NCBI GenBank assembly: GCA_964632845.1
Contig: CAZWDU010000001.1
Location: 1-64,000, forward strand
Direction of reading: 5' to 3'
Length of the DNA stretch: 64,000 nucleotides
Source: JAOZHU01 sp964632845
GTDB lineage: Archaea > Thermoproteota > Bathyarchaeia > Bathyarchaeales > Bathycorpusculaceae
Shown piece after piece: positions 41,553 to 50,198 of this stretch. The notes under the pieces were generated by a model. That model ran no database searches, had not been told where the DNA came from, and saw only the letters and a list, made by a program, of their open reading frames with translations. The position numbers were made by a program, and so were the translations under genes. How positions within the stretch are numbered: the stretch's first letter is position 1; each line of letters begins with the position of its first letter.

Positions 41553-41939
41553 GTGGAAAAAATAAAACTCAACGGCAAAATCTTTTCCGGCAGCGGCGGC
41601 GGCAGAAAATTCCTCACGCTTCCTTGGGTTAAACAGCAAATGACCGCAAAACTCGGCTTCGCCCCTTACACTGGAACACTAAACCTGCAGCTATCCGACA
41701 AAAGCGCTGCCAAGCGGAAACTGCTCGACATCGCAACGGCAATTACAGTGTACCCTGCAGAAGGCTACTGCAAAGGAAAACTCTTCAAAGCAGCTATAGG
41801 CACGGTGGAGTGCGGCGTCGTAATTCCAGAAGTTGCAGGCTACCCACCTGACATTCTAGAAGTAATCGCTCCTGTGAACTTGCGCGAACAGCTTAAGCTG
41901 GCAGACGGCGACGAAATAACCGTCACTGTCACCCTCTAA
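41553..41939 (+). CDS. ribK: CTP-dependent riboflavin kinase
   Basis: A 128-residue archaeal riboflavin kinase (DUF120 family), which makes FMN using CTP. Marks: LNGKIFSGSGGGRKFLTLPW (residues 5-24), FAPYTGTLNLQL (about residues 36-47), and a C-terminal VIAPVNLREQLKLADGDEI. It starts with GTG. Archaea lack the bacterial RibF-type enzyme. Many flavoproteins are encoded nearby (CoA-disulfide reductase type, EFR1, FprA). It converges on the acyl-CoA synthetase gene with a 5-base gap. Confidence 0.93.
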   Translation: MEKIKLNGKIFSGSGGGRKFLTLPWVKQQMTAKLGFAPYTGTLNLQLSDKSAAKRKLLDIATAITVYPAEGYCKGKLFKAAIGTVECGVVIPEVAGYPPDILEVIAPVNLREQLKLADGDEITVTVTL

Positions 41940-41944
41940 CAGCG

Positions 41945-43438
41945 CTACGGCTTGTTTCTATTCTTCAAAAACCTGTCGATGTACTCTTCTAAGCAACCGT
42001 TCTTTCTTAAGTACGCGCCGTAATGGACAAGCGCCGCAATAGACCGCGCAGCGTCTTCAGGCGAAGGATACGACGGAATCCCCAATTCGTCGAACCTGAA
42101 GCGCGTGTACAACGCCATTTCCGTCTCGCCGATGTCGCACATTACGATAGGCTTGCTGGATTTTCCTGCGATTTTTCCGACACTGTCAATGTATTTTTCG
42201 CGCAACGCTGGCAAATGGTGCAGGCCAAGCAGGATTATCCCGTGGATTGCTGGGTCTTGAAGCATTATGTCAGCTGCAATCTCGAACATGTCGTCTGTCA
42301 CTGAGCCTGTAAGGTCAACGGGATTCGCGGTGGCGGCGAATTTGGGCAGTACCCCCTCGTCTTTCAGCTTCTGAAACTTCTGTAATGTCTCTTCGGAAAA
42401 GCGTTCCACGGATAAACCGTTGCTTTCGCATTCATCCACCGCCATAATTCCCGGGCCACCAGCATCTGTGAGTACGCCTATGTTTTTGCCTACCGCTGGA
42501 GGTTGCATGGCTAATGCTTTTCCAGCGTCAAAAAACTCTTCCATGTCCCTTGCCCTGATAACGCCTGTCTGCTCAAAAGCAGCGTCGTAGATTTTGTCTG
42601 CGCCTGCGATGGCGCCCGTGTGTGACGCTGCGGCTCTTGCACCTGCTGCGCTTCTTCCTGATTTGAGCGCTACGATGGGTTTTTTCAGGGTTACTTTTTT
42701 GACTATGCGGAGGAATTCGCGACCATACTTGATGTCCTCAACGTAAAGCAGTATCGCCTTGGTTTCTGTGTCATACAGCAAGTAATGCATCATTTCAGTC
42801 TCGGTTACGTCGCATTTGTTGCCGAAGCTTACGAATTTGCTGATGCCGATTTGACGTCCAGCCAGATAATCCAGTGCGGCAACTCCGAAGGCTCCGCTTT
42901 GCGTGACTATGGCCATGTTTCCCGGCATTGGACGGGGTGTGGCTATTACTTCGTCGCCTGTGGTTAAGACTTTGGTTTCGGGAAGGAACAGTGTGTCCAC
43001 GCCCGTTTTCGAGTAGTAGACGCCTAGGCAGTTTGGTCCCAAGATGCGGGTTCCCGCTTTTTTGGCGGTGGCTACTATTTGTTCTTCAAGCGCGATGTTG
43101 CCAATTTCTCTGAAGCCTGAGGTGATTATGATGGCGGTTTTGACTTTCTTCGCCGCGACTTCCTCCATGATGGCGGGTACGACTTTCGCTGGAACCACAA
43201 TCACTACTGATTCTACTTCCTCTGGAATCTCAGTTATGGACGGGTAGCATTTGAAGCCTAAAATTGACTCCTCGTTCGGGTTAACGGGGTAAATTTCTCC
43301 TTTGAAAATGCCGCGCGTTTTGTTCTCGGCGAAGTTTTTGAAAATCACGTGTCCAGCCTTGTCAATTTTTTTGGTTGCGCCGATTATGGCGGCTGAACGC
43401 GGGTTGAAAAAGGCGTCTAGTCTCTTAATCTCCTCCAT
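41945..43438 (-). CDS. acdA: ADP-forming acyl-CoA synthetase, alpha subunit
   Basis: A 497-residue alpha subunit. The CoA-binding domain begins AAIIGATKKIDKAGHVIFKN (about residues 16-35); a ligase-CoA domain follows, with the phosphorylated His in AAASHTGAIAGADKIYDAAF (about residues 265-284). The enzyme makes acetate or another acid plus ATP from acyl-CoA in archaeal fermentation. The beta subunit with the ATP-grasp domain is not in this window, either fused or adjacent, so the partner must be encoded elsewhere. Confidence 0.9.
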   Translation of the reverse strand: MEEIKRLDAFFNPRSAAIIGATKKIDKAGHVIFKNFAENKTRGIFKGEIYPVNPNEESILGFKCYPSITEIPEEVESVVIVVPAKVVPAIMEEVAAKKVKTAIIITSGFREIGNIALEEQIVATAKKAGTRILGPNCLGVYYSKTGVDTLFLPETKVLTTGDEVIATPRPMPGNMAIVTQSGAFGVAALDYLAGRQIGISKFVSFGNKCDVTETEMMHYLLYDTETKAILLYVEDIKYGREFLRIVKKVTLKKPIVALKSGRSAAGARAAASHTGAIAGADKIYDAAFEQTGVIRARDMEEFFDAGKALAMQPPAVGKNIGVLTDAGGPGIMAVDECESNGLSVERFSEETLQKFQKLKDEGVLPKFAATANPVDLTGSVTDDMFEIAADIMLQDPAIHGIILLGLHHLPALREKYIDSVGKIAGKSSKPIVMCDIGETEMALYTRFRFDELGIPSYPSPEDAARSIAALVHYGAYLRKNGCLEEYIDRFLKNRNKP

Positions 43439-43482
43439 AACTTATCGCCGAGTTCTCTAAAAGCTAAGCCTGTGTTTATATT

Positions 43483-44349
43483 TTACTCTCCAGAAAGCCG
43501 TCTTTTGCCCGCTGCCCTTCTAACGATGACTACAGGCTTATGTTTCACCTGTGCAAGCATGTTCCAGCTTACGTCTGTGACTGCTACTTTGAATCGGGCA
43601 GCCATGTCCCACACTGTAGCGCCTGCGCCTGGTCCCCTTGTCCTGTCCGCGATGCACGCGATTTTCAAGGCTTCTTCAGCCTGCAAACGGCAGCCTGCAA
43701 CAGCAAGCGGAGTTGACCGCCTCTTAAGCTTGAGGAGCCTGCCCGTGACGTAAGCGCAGACACCTCCACGCGACTGGATGCCCCTCATCGGGTTTGGGCG
43801 AGGCGTAAAATGGAAATTCCTGAAAGAGTAAGTCTTATCCGTGTCCACAATGATAACCACCGCCTTCTTGTGTAGCTCCAGCCAAATTCGCTGCTGGATC
43901 GCTTCTGCAACCGCGTAAACGTTTTTCAGAGGCAAGCTCACGTAGGAAAAGGGCAAGTTTGAGCCGTCGATGCCGCCTTCAGAACCGAACATCAACGCCT
44001 GCAGAAGCCCCGCCTGCTGTAGGGCGAATTGTTTGTGGCGGCTGCCCATGTCAACAGGATACAATCGCAGTCTTTGTAGCAAGCGTTGTCCAAAACGGCA
44101 GGGCACGCCTAAAACGTAGCCCCACGTCAGCCGCATCCAGAATTTTGCAATTAGCTTCGCGTTAAAGCTGGGGCGGATGTGGCTTTCATCTGCAATGTTG
44201 CCTAGAGCGGTTGAGACTGCTTTTTCGGAGATAACCACGAAATCGCCGTTGTCCACTCTGTTTGCTAAGCCTTTGATGATTTCGCTTAGGTAATCTACCT
44301 TAGGCTTCCAGTATTTTGTGGTTACCGCCAACGCGTAATACTTAACCAT
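43483..44349 (-). CDS. coenzyme F420:L-glutamate ligase-like protein (CofE fold)
   Basis: About 288 residues from the ATG at 44349 (MVKYYALAVTTKYWKPKVDY). NGDFVVISEKAVSTALGNIA near residue 40 matches the CofE/FbiB family segment that binds GTP and metal. A later IIVDTDKTYSFRNFHFTPRP and a Gly-rich TRGPGAGATVWDMAARF fit the same fold. It is not a close match to bona fide CofE, so it may be a paralogue with another substrate. The TATA-like TTTATTAATAA (44387-44397) before it supports this start; the frame is open to 44529. Confidence 0.7.
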   Translation of the reverse strand: MVKYYALAVTTKYWKPKVDYLSEIIKGLANRVDNGDFVVISEKAVSTALGNIADESHIRPSFNAKLIAKFWMRLTWGYVLGVPCRFGQRLLQRLRLYPVDMGSRHKQFALQQAGLLQALMFGSEGGIDGSNLPFSYVSLPLKNVYAVAEAIQQRIWLELHKKAVVIIVDTDKTYSFRNFHFTPRPNPMRGIQSRGGVCAYVTGRLLKLKRRSTPLAVAGCRLQAEEALKIACIADRTRGPGAGATVWDMAARFKVAVTDVSWNMLAQVKHKPVVIVRRAAGKRRLSGE

Positions 44350-44528
44350 TGGGCAACACTTACACAGAGGCACATTTCTGCTCATTATTAATAAAAGAGT
44401 TGGCTCTGAAGTTGCTGCCCCCACTTTTTTATAGCTGGGTTTTACTTCTGTTGAGCGCGCTTTTTTCAGGTAGAAAGAAAAATGAACTTGGCGCACGCCT
44501 GCACGTTTACGGAATAGCGAACTATGCA

Positions 44529-45365
44529 TTAACTCTGTTTTAGCATGTCGGATAGTTTAACCCGTGGGTGATGATACCCCTCAGCGTATGATACGATTTC
44601 ACCTTGAATTGCTTGGTTAGGGCACCAAGTGTAGCATGCGAAGCAGGTCTCGCAGTGATGCTGCCACACAGGCTTGCCGTCAACAATTTTAATGTTATTC
44701 GCAGGGCAAACTTTAGCGCAAGTTCCGCAACCGTTGCATCTGTCATTAACTTGGAAGCTTCTGTCCGCCAAAGGCACAAGTTCACTGAAAGGCAAACGCC
44801 GTGTTACGTTCGCAAGTTTCCTGTATCTCCGTGAAAACACAGGTTTTATAACGAGAAACAATTCTGGAGCAAAAAATAGTTTGCGTAGCCTGCTACGGTT
44901 TTCAAATTTGCCCTCTTTTCGAGCTGCAACATAAGCGCAAACAGCATCAAGTTTCTTTTCATAATCAACAGATATTTTCCGCTGTTTCTCTGCGTCAAGC
45001 TTTTTGTTTCTCATCTTCACCGTGAAGCCTGCGGCCAGTTCCCCGCCGCGTGCTTTGACTGCTTTTCTAAGGTTTTCAATGGTTGTGCCCGGCATGCCTG
45101 CGTGTGTGCACACTGCAAAAATGTACTTAGCATTGATGTTCTTCAATTTGCTGACGAATCTGCTAATTATAAGCGGGACGCCGCAGTCGTTTGTTGCGTA
45201 AAGAACTGGAAACACGATTCCAATGGCATCTGCGTCGGATTCTATACTTTCCTTATCCATCACCGACGGTATCGCTATCAGCGCCGCATTGGTTTTTTCT
45301 GCGATGCTTCTTGCCGTGGCTAGCGAGTTTCCAGTTCCCGAGAAATAATAAATCTCGGTTCTCAT
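44529..45365 (-). CDS. EFR1-type flavodoxin-ferredoxin protein
   Basis: A 278-residue fusion protein. The flavodoxin-like part begins with IYYFSGTGNSLATARSIAE (residues 5-23), the phosphate-binding loop of FMN. Two 4Fe-4S clusters are held by CNGCGTCAKVCPANNI (about residues 213-228) and CETCFACYTWCPNQAI (about residues 239-254). EFR1 proteins are electron carriers in anaerobes, and the partner is unknown. The ATG at 45365 follows the purine-rich site GAGGAAG; the frame is open to 45512. Confidence 0.88.
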   Translation of the reverse strand: MRTEIYYFSGTGNSLATARSIAEKTNAALIAIPSVMDKESIESDADAIGIVFPVLYATNDCGVPLIISRFVSKLKNINAKYIFAVCTHAGMPGTTIENLRKAVKARGGELAAGFTVKMRNKKLDAEKQRKISVDYEKKLDAVCAYVAARKEGKFENRSRLRKLFFAPELFLVIKPVFSRRYRKLANVTRRLPFSELVPLADRSFQVNDRCNGCGTCAKVCPANNIKIVDGKPVWQHHCETCFACYTWCPNQAIQGEIVSYAEGYHHPRVKLSDMLKQS

Positions 45366-45391
45366 AGTGGGCGCTTCCTCTGTTACCATTT

Positions 45392-45607
45392 TCAGAAGAG
45401 TCCTCCCGTAGTCAGCCGATTTGCCACAAAGAAAACGATAACGGCTGCGATTATCAGGATCACAGTGCTTATTGGCGTGAAAGAACAGGCAGCTTTGTAG
45501 CCTAGTAAGCATGGTTTGCCCGCGTCTGCATTCGGTATTACCGTTTTAACTGCTGCAATGGCCAATATGGCGATTACGGCGATGACAATTATGGTTTGTG
45601 TTTGCAT
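45392..45607 (-). CDS. small membrane protein, two helices
   Basis: A 71-residue protein with two membrane helices (about residues 6-24 and 45-65) joined by a loop with two Cys. A strong ribosome site (GAGGTGA) lies before its ATG, and it starts 4 bases after the upstream gene ends, both of which argue that it is real. It may be in one transcript with the following EFR1 gene. Unknown function. Confidence 0.6.
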   Translation of the reverse strand: MQTQTIIVIAVIAILAIAAVKTVIPNADAGKPCLLGYKAACSFTPISTVILIIAAVIVFFVANRLTTGGLF

Positions 45608-45611
45608 TTTT

Positions 45612-45908
45612 TCACCTCCCTCGTTTCCTTTTTCGGTTGGCGTTTTCTGCAGCGTTCTCAGAAGTAACAGCTTTTTGGAGCGCTTTTTTCAGCTCTTCCT
45701 CTTTCAGGTTTATCCGCAGGGTTCCTTTATTGCCAGCGATTTCCAAAATTATGCCTTCAGCGAAAGTGGCTTGCGTTAGTTCGCCTATTGTGCCTTCCAC
45801 GAGAACGCTGTCGCGGCAACCGTTAGTCAAAGTGACATTCTTAAGGTAAGCTTTTGATTTGAGTTCAATGGAGAAGAAACATTCTTTGTCTTCCATTTCC
45901 TTCTTCAT
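45612..45908 (-). CDS. conserved small protein, unknown
   Basis: A 98-residue soluble protein made of beta strands in its first two-thirds (LTNGCRDSVLVEGTIGELTQ, TFAEGIILEIAG) and a basic helical tail (LKKALQKAV, then NRKRKRGR). It looks like a small beta-sandwich or Sm-like fold. It is the first gene of the group that runs into the EFR1 gene. The FilR1-type regulator gene is divergent, 110 bases away, so it may control this group. Confidence 0.6.
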   Translation of the reverse strand: MKKEMEDKECFFSIELKSKAYLKNVTLTNGCRDSVLVEGTIGELTQATFAEGIILEIAGNKGTLRINLKEEELKKALQKAVTSENAAENANRKRKRGR

Positions 45909-46018
45909 ATTTTTTGCCTCTTAATCTCCTAATAAGCCGCGATGGCTGATTACTTTTATTTGCATGCAATGTGCAATTGTATACAACGGTGTGAATGTTT
46001 TAACAGCGGTGAGGACAG

Positions 46019-46738
46019 TTGGAAAGTCAGGAAGGAATTGAAAGACTGTTTTTTGAGCTTGCCAGCGAAAGTAGGCTCAGTATACTGCGCACGTTAGCAG
46101 AGGAGAATTTGAAGATGAATGACCTCGCACGCAAACTAGACTTAACAACCACTGAAACTTTCAGGCAACTACAACGCCTAAGCGAAGCTTTGCTTATTCA
46201 AAAAAAGCCTGAAGGCACATACGCTATTACGCCGTATGGCAAACTCGTGTTAGAGTTCTCTTCTCCTCTGAAATTCGTGTTAAAGCACAGAAAATATTTC
46301 TTGGCACATGATGTTTGGCGGCTTCCCCCCCAATTCATGAAGAGGTTAGGAGAGCTTTCACAAACAAACCTGATGACAGGTATGATGGAAAGCACAGCCA
46401 AGTCTTCACAGATGATTCGCGAAGCCCAGAAATACATGTGGGGCATATCTGTAGAGCCGATAATTCCATCCTTTGACACGGTAGCGAAGCAAATCCCAAA
46501 GGGCGTGGACTACAGGTTTCTTTCTCCTCAACCGCCTGCAAAACTACCCAACCTCGAAAATAGGACTCTCTCTGAAATCCCAATAATGCTGGCGCTTACT
46601 GAAAAAGAGGCTGGCGTAAGTTTTCCGTTCTTTGGAGGGAGAACAGATTACGCAGGCTTCTATGGAAAGGACCCTATATTCCTCAATTGGGCCAAAGACC
46701 TGTATCTCTACTACTGGGAAAAGGGAAAACGCGCCTGA
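46019..46738 (+). CDS. winged-helix regulator with FilR1 domain
   Basis: A 239-residue regulator starting with TTG. The winged helix is at residues 5-75 (SESRLSILRTLAEENLKMND, LDLTTTETFRQLQRLSEALL). A C-terminal FilR1 domain follows (PF08350-like, GVDYRFLSPQPPAKL and the PFFGGRTDYAGFYGKDPIFL segment). The best studied relatives respond to unknown ligands in methanogens and haloarchaea. It diverges from the small-protein group at 45908, a likely target. The 3' neighbour, an alpha/beta hydrolase gene, is convergent at 12 bases. Confidence 0.82.
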   Translation: MESQEGIERLFFELASESRLSILRTLAEENLKMNDLARKLDLTTTETFRQLQRLSEALLIQKKPEGTYAITPYGKLVLEFSSPLKFVLKHRKYFLAHDVWRLPPQFMKRLGELSQTNLMTGMMESTAKSSQMIREAQKYMWGISVEPIIPSFDTVAKQIPKGVDYRFLSPQPPAKLPNLENRTLSEIPIMLALTEKEAGVSFPFFGGRTDYAGFYGKDPIFLNWAKDLYLYYWEKGKRA

Positions 46739-46750
46739 AGCATGGCAAAC

Positions 46751-47554
46751 TTACCTGTAATCATCGTTTAGAAACGCAAGCACATCCTCATCAAACTGTT
46801 TTCCCATGGCGCCCATGTGACCTTTGCCCTCGTAGAGGACAAGCTTTGCGTTCGGGATTCCAGCGGCTGTTTCGCGGAGCCGCTCCGCTGGGCAGTAGTA
46901 ATCTTTGTCGCCGCCAATCACAAGCGTAGGCACCTTAATCTCGGCAAGCCTGCTTTTGGTGTCATGTGCCATTTCTGCTTTGCCTTCCACCAGCAAATCC
47001 GACGGGTTATCAGGGGCACTCCACAATAGCGGACCAATGTACCCCATGAAAAACTTCATAAAAGCTTTCTTTACTCTGCCGCCTTCAAGTATGGGATACA
47101 AAGCTTTGAGAGCAGCCCGTTTTTTGCCTTCACTAAGCAACTGGGCAGACTTCATGTCCACCTCGTTTCCTTCGTCGCTGAAGCGGTAAACGGACATGGC
47201 AATGACTAAGCGACGGATAAGTTCAGAGTGGTCAGCAACTAAGTGCTGCGCAATCAATCCGCCATAGGACATGCCCATCACGTCAGCGGGTCCACCGCCA
47301 AACTCGTTTTTAATCAACTCGGCGTAGTCTTCTGCCATGTCCCGTGTAGTGTAGCCTTCAGGCAACCCAGATTTGCGACCCAGCATGTACACTACGTAGC
47401 TTTTGGCTATGTTTTTGAGTTGACCGAACACGCGAAGCAGAAAGCCTGCTGGAAGAGTGTTGCCTGGTCCGCCGCTGAAAACAAGAAGGGTTTTTTTGCC
47501 TTCGCCGAAGCGGACATAAGGAATCCCGTTGCTAAAAGTGCCCTTTTCAACCAT
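46751..47554 (-). CDS. alpha/beta-hydrolase fold protein
   Basis: A 267-residue hydrolase. The nucleophile elbow is GMSYGG (about residues 93-98; Ser catalytic), the acid lies in VIGGDKDYYCP (about residues 213-223) and the His in YEGKGHMGAM (about residues 238-247), so the triad is complete. Oxyanion-hole FSGGPGN at residues 26-32 resembles prolyl-aminopeptidase-like members. The substrate is unknown. It is convergent with the FilR1 regulator and separated from the radical-SAM genes by 112 bases. Confidence 0.85.
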   Translation of the reverse strand: MVEKGTFSNGIPYVRFGEGKKTLLVFSGGPGNTLPAGFLLRVFGQLKNIAKSYVVYMLGRKSGLPEGYTTRDMAEDYAELIKNEFGGGPADVMGMSYGGLIAQHLVADHSELIRRLVIAMSVYRFSDEGNEVDMKSAQLLSEGKKRAALKALYPILEGGRVKKAFMKFFMGYIGPLLWSAPDNPSDLLVEGKAEMAHDTKSRLAEIKVPTLVIGGDKDYYCPAERLRETAAGIPNAKLVLYEGKGHMGAMGKQFDEDVLAFLNDDYR

Positions 47555-47666
47555 AATCTTGGAACCCGCGTAAACATTTACGCTTTAACACAAATAAGTT
47601 TTAGTAAACTGGCTTAACCCACCCTTTTTGATGTGTACACTTTTTTTGGGGCAATCACGGCACGGC

Positions 47667-48758
47667 TTAGTTTATGAAATTCGTTAACCCTGCTTCTTTA
47701 GCCAGACACACGGCTTTTTGCCGCTCGTCCTTAGTGAGCCTTCTGCGCAGCTCAGGAATCTCATGTGCCCGCCATTCAGGGCGGTACTGAAACATGACGT
47801 TAACCCGTGTTTCAACGCCCAAATTATCTGCAATCCACTCCAGTATCGGTTTTGTGCAGCACTCCAGATGATTGGGCAACACCAGCACGCGGATTATGCG
47901 TTCGCCGTGCCGCTTAGCTTCCAAGTGGTTGCGCGTGCACACTTCCCAGTAGTCTGGCGCATCAGAAATCCTTTCAGCGCAGTTGCTTGGTCCGTACTTG
48001 AAGTCTAAAAGGTAAACGTCAGCGAACCCCGCTATGAGCTGAGCGGTTTCTGAGCTGTAATACGTGTTCGAGTTCCACACAACGGGCACATTAATGCCTA
48101 CGTGCTTGAACGTTTCCAGCCAATGCCCCAGCCATGGCGTAGGTTCTCCGCCTACGAGATTCGCGTTCCTGCAGCCATCGGAGCGTAAATGTTCCACTTC
48201 GGCAGCTAGCTGTTGCGGCGTGCACTTAACGCCATTTTCCATCCACTGCGAAATCGTCCAGTTTTGGCAGTGACGGCAGCGCATAGTACAGCCCATAGTG
48301 AAAATTGTTCCTGAAGGCACAAGCTCGGGTTCCTCGCCTAGATGCGCAAAAATGCTGGAAACTGTTATGGTGTTGCTGCATTTGCAGTAGCCTGTTTCGC
48401 CTTTTGCTCTGTTCACGCCGCATTTGCGATTGCAGAAGTGGCAGTACTGCAGAATTATGTGTGCAATCGCAATTTTTAGGTCAAGATAGGATTTCGCGGG
48501 AACTTGCATGTTTCGGAAAGAAGTTCGTTTCATGTCAATTTCATGTTCAACCTTGCCGAACTCTTCAGTGCATTTCTCGTGTTCTTTCCACAGGGTTTCC
48601 AGCGAATCCTCTTCGGTGAAGTCGGCTGGCAGCTTATTGGCTATAAGAAATTTAGCTGGTTTAGCGTTGTGCGCGACGGCGAAGTAGCGACTTAAACTCT
48701 TCTGTGCCCTTTCGTCATCCACAACAGCTGCAGCGTCGGGTCTTAGCAGTTTCCACAT
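47667..48758 (-). CDS. radical-SAM protein, PflA-like (COG1313 type)
   Basis: A 363-residue radical-SAM enzyme. The cluster motif is CTMRCRHCQNW (C-x3-C-x2-C, about residues 155-165). Before it lies a second Cys set, CHFCNRKCGVNR with CKCS (about residues 112-130), typical of this activase-like group. Members may modify or activate a glycyl-radical enzyme, but no such target is close by. It is 36 bases downstream of the AmmeMemoRadiSam-type gene on the same strand, suggesting joint use. Confidence 0.85.
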   Translation of the reverse strand: MWKLLRPDAAAVVDDERAQKSLSRYFAVAHNAKPAKFLIANKLPADFTEEDSLETLWKEHEKCTEEFGKVEHEIDMKRTSFRNMQVPAKSYLDLKIAIAHIILQYCHFCNRKCGVNRAKGETGYCKCSNTITVSSIFAHLGEEPELVPSGTIFTMGCTMRCRHCQNWTISQWMENGVKCTPQQLAAEVEHLRSDGCRNANLVGGEPTPWLGHWLETFKHVGINVPVVWNSNTYYSSETAQLIAGFADVYLLDFKYGPSNCAERISDAPDYWEVCTRNHLEAKRHGERIIRVLVLPNHLECCTKPILEWIADNLGVETRVNVMFQYRPEWRAHEIPELRRRLTKDERQKAVCLAKEAGLTNFIN

Positions 48759-48794
48759 TCTCTTTCTAACCGTAACCGCTGTTGCAGGAGCATG

Positions 48795-49850
48795 TTAGAA
48801 CAGGGCGTATGGATAGGTGCCTCCGCCTGCGTGCAGTTTGCCTTTAATTGGGATTTCGCGTCCGCACACTGGGCACCGCATGTCCCTTGTCAGGTTCCAC
48901 TTGGTAATCTCAAAATTGTACCGTTTAATCACGGGCTCATTACAGTTTGGGCAATACGTGCTTTCAGCAGGGTGCCCTGCAACGTTCCCAATGTACGTGT
49001 AGTTTAAGCCCACATTTTTGCAAATCATGTATGCCCGCTCCATGACTTCCACAGATGTGGCTGGAATCGTCGTCATCTTGTAGTCCGGATGAAACCGCAA
49101 CAGATGGAACGGCGTGTCCTTGCCCAAATTATCCCTGATCCAAATTGCCATTTCCTTTATCTTGTCCATGGCTTCTCCGATTTTCGGAATAATCAAATTC
49201 GTGATTTCTACGTGGACATCGTTTCGCCTCAACTCTTTTAGCGTGTCATAGATAGGGCCAACGTTTGGCACGGAGCAAGTGCTCTTGTAGAAGTCAGGGT
49301 CGCCTCCGCCTTTGAAGTCAACCGTTGCCGCGTCCAAGTACGGCGCAATTGTCCTCACGGCTTCAGGCGTCATGTACCCATTCGTCACGAAAGTATTGAA
49401 TAAACCCACTTTACGCGCGAGTTTTGCCGTGTCATAAGCGTACTCCATGAAAATCGTTGGCTCAGTGTACGTGTAACTTATTCCTTGGCACTTCCGCGCT
49501 GCCGCTGCTTTCACCACTTCTGTTGGCGGAAAAAACCTGCCCGCCACATCTTTTTCTTGGCTCACCATCCAGTTGTCGCAGAATTGGCAGCGGAAATTGC
49601 AGCCTGCCGTGGCAATAGACATCACCTGCGCTCCGGGGTTAAAATGCGCAAGAGGTTTCTTGCTTATAGGGTCAACACCTGCGGACACGGCTCGCGCGTA
49701 AACAAGCGAGTACAACACGCCCTCCTCGTTTTTTCTAACCAAGCAAAAGCCTGTTGCGCCATCGTTTATGACGCATCGGCGCGCACACAAGTGGCATTTC
49801 ACTTTGTTGTCCGCTTGCCTCGTGTAAAGCATGGCTTCATGTAGTGACAC
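48795..49850 (-). CDS. AmmeMemoRadiSam-system radical-SAM enzyme
   Basis: A 351-residue radical-SAM protein with a CNFRCQFCDNW cluster motif (about residues 85-95), an N-terminal CHLCARRCVINDGATGFC (about residues 20-37) and a C-terminal zinc ribbon (CPNCNEPV and CPVCGREIP). This is the conserved radical-SAM part of the AmmeMemoRadiSam trio; the AMMECR1 and Memo partners are not in the window. The function of the system is unknown, with a role in a metal- or radical-dependent modification proposed. It is followed by a second radical-SAM gene. Confidence 0.9.
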   Translation of the reverse strand: MSLHEAMLYTRQADNKVKCHLCARRCVINDGATGFCLVRKNEEGVLYSLVYARAVSAGVDPISKKPLAHFNPGAQVMSIATAGCNFRCQFCDNWMVSQEKDVAGRFFPPTEVVKAAAARKCQGISYTYTEPTIFMEYAYDTAKLARKVGLFNTFVTNGYMTPEAVRTIAPYLDAATVDFKGGGDPDFYKSTCSVPNVGPIYDTLKELRRNDVHVEITNLIIPKIGEAMDKIKEMAIWIRDNLGKDTPFHLLRFHPDYKMTTIPATSVEVMERAYMICKNVGLNYTYIGNVAGHPAESTYCPNCNEPVIKRYNFEITKWNLTRDMRCPVCGREIPIKGKLHAGGGTYPYALF

Positions 49851-50198
49851 TTAAGTCTCACCCATTTAATCATAAAGAGCTGTTCGCGTTTAACTCTGCA
49901 GACAGAAATATGCATGTTTTTTCTTAAAAACTATTAGTTTCAGCTGCAGTTTTCTTCCAAAATAACACTGCAACCAAGCAGCATTCTTTACTTGTGCCCA
50001 TGGACACCATTAAGGCTTCAAAATCAAAAGCTTTTCTTAGCAAATTCTTGGCAAGCATCAAAGCCACATTTCAGCCTTCATATACTTTCTTTGAACAAGG
50101 ACGCTATTTTCCACTGGTTTCCTCCAGCAAAGACGATGGAAAAAGATACTGGTGTAGTTTTCAATAGGCTGTCTAACGGTAGCGCTGGAGCTTTTAGG
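49851..50198. other. intergenic region between a radical-SAM gene and secY
   Basis: About 350 bases that hold the promoter of the radical-SAM operon at its left end and the 3' end of the secY transcript at its right. I see no tRNA, CRISPR or supportable gene; a short open frame on the plus strand (49992-50210) lacks a ribosome site and runs into secY. Confidence 0.5.
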
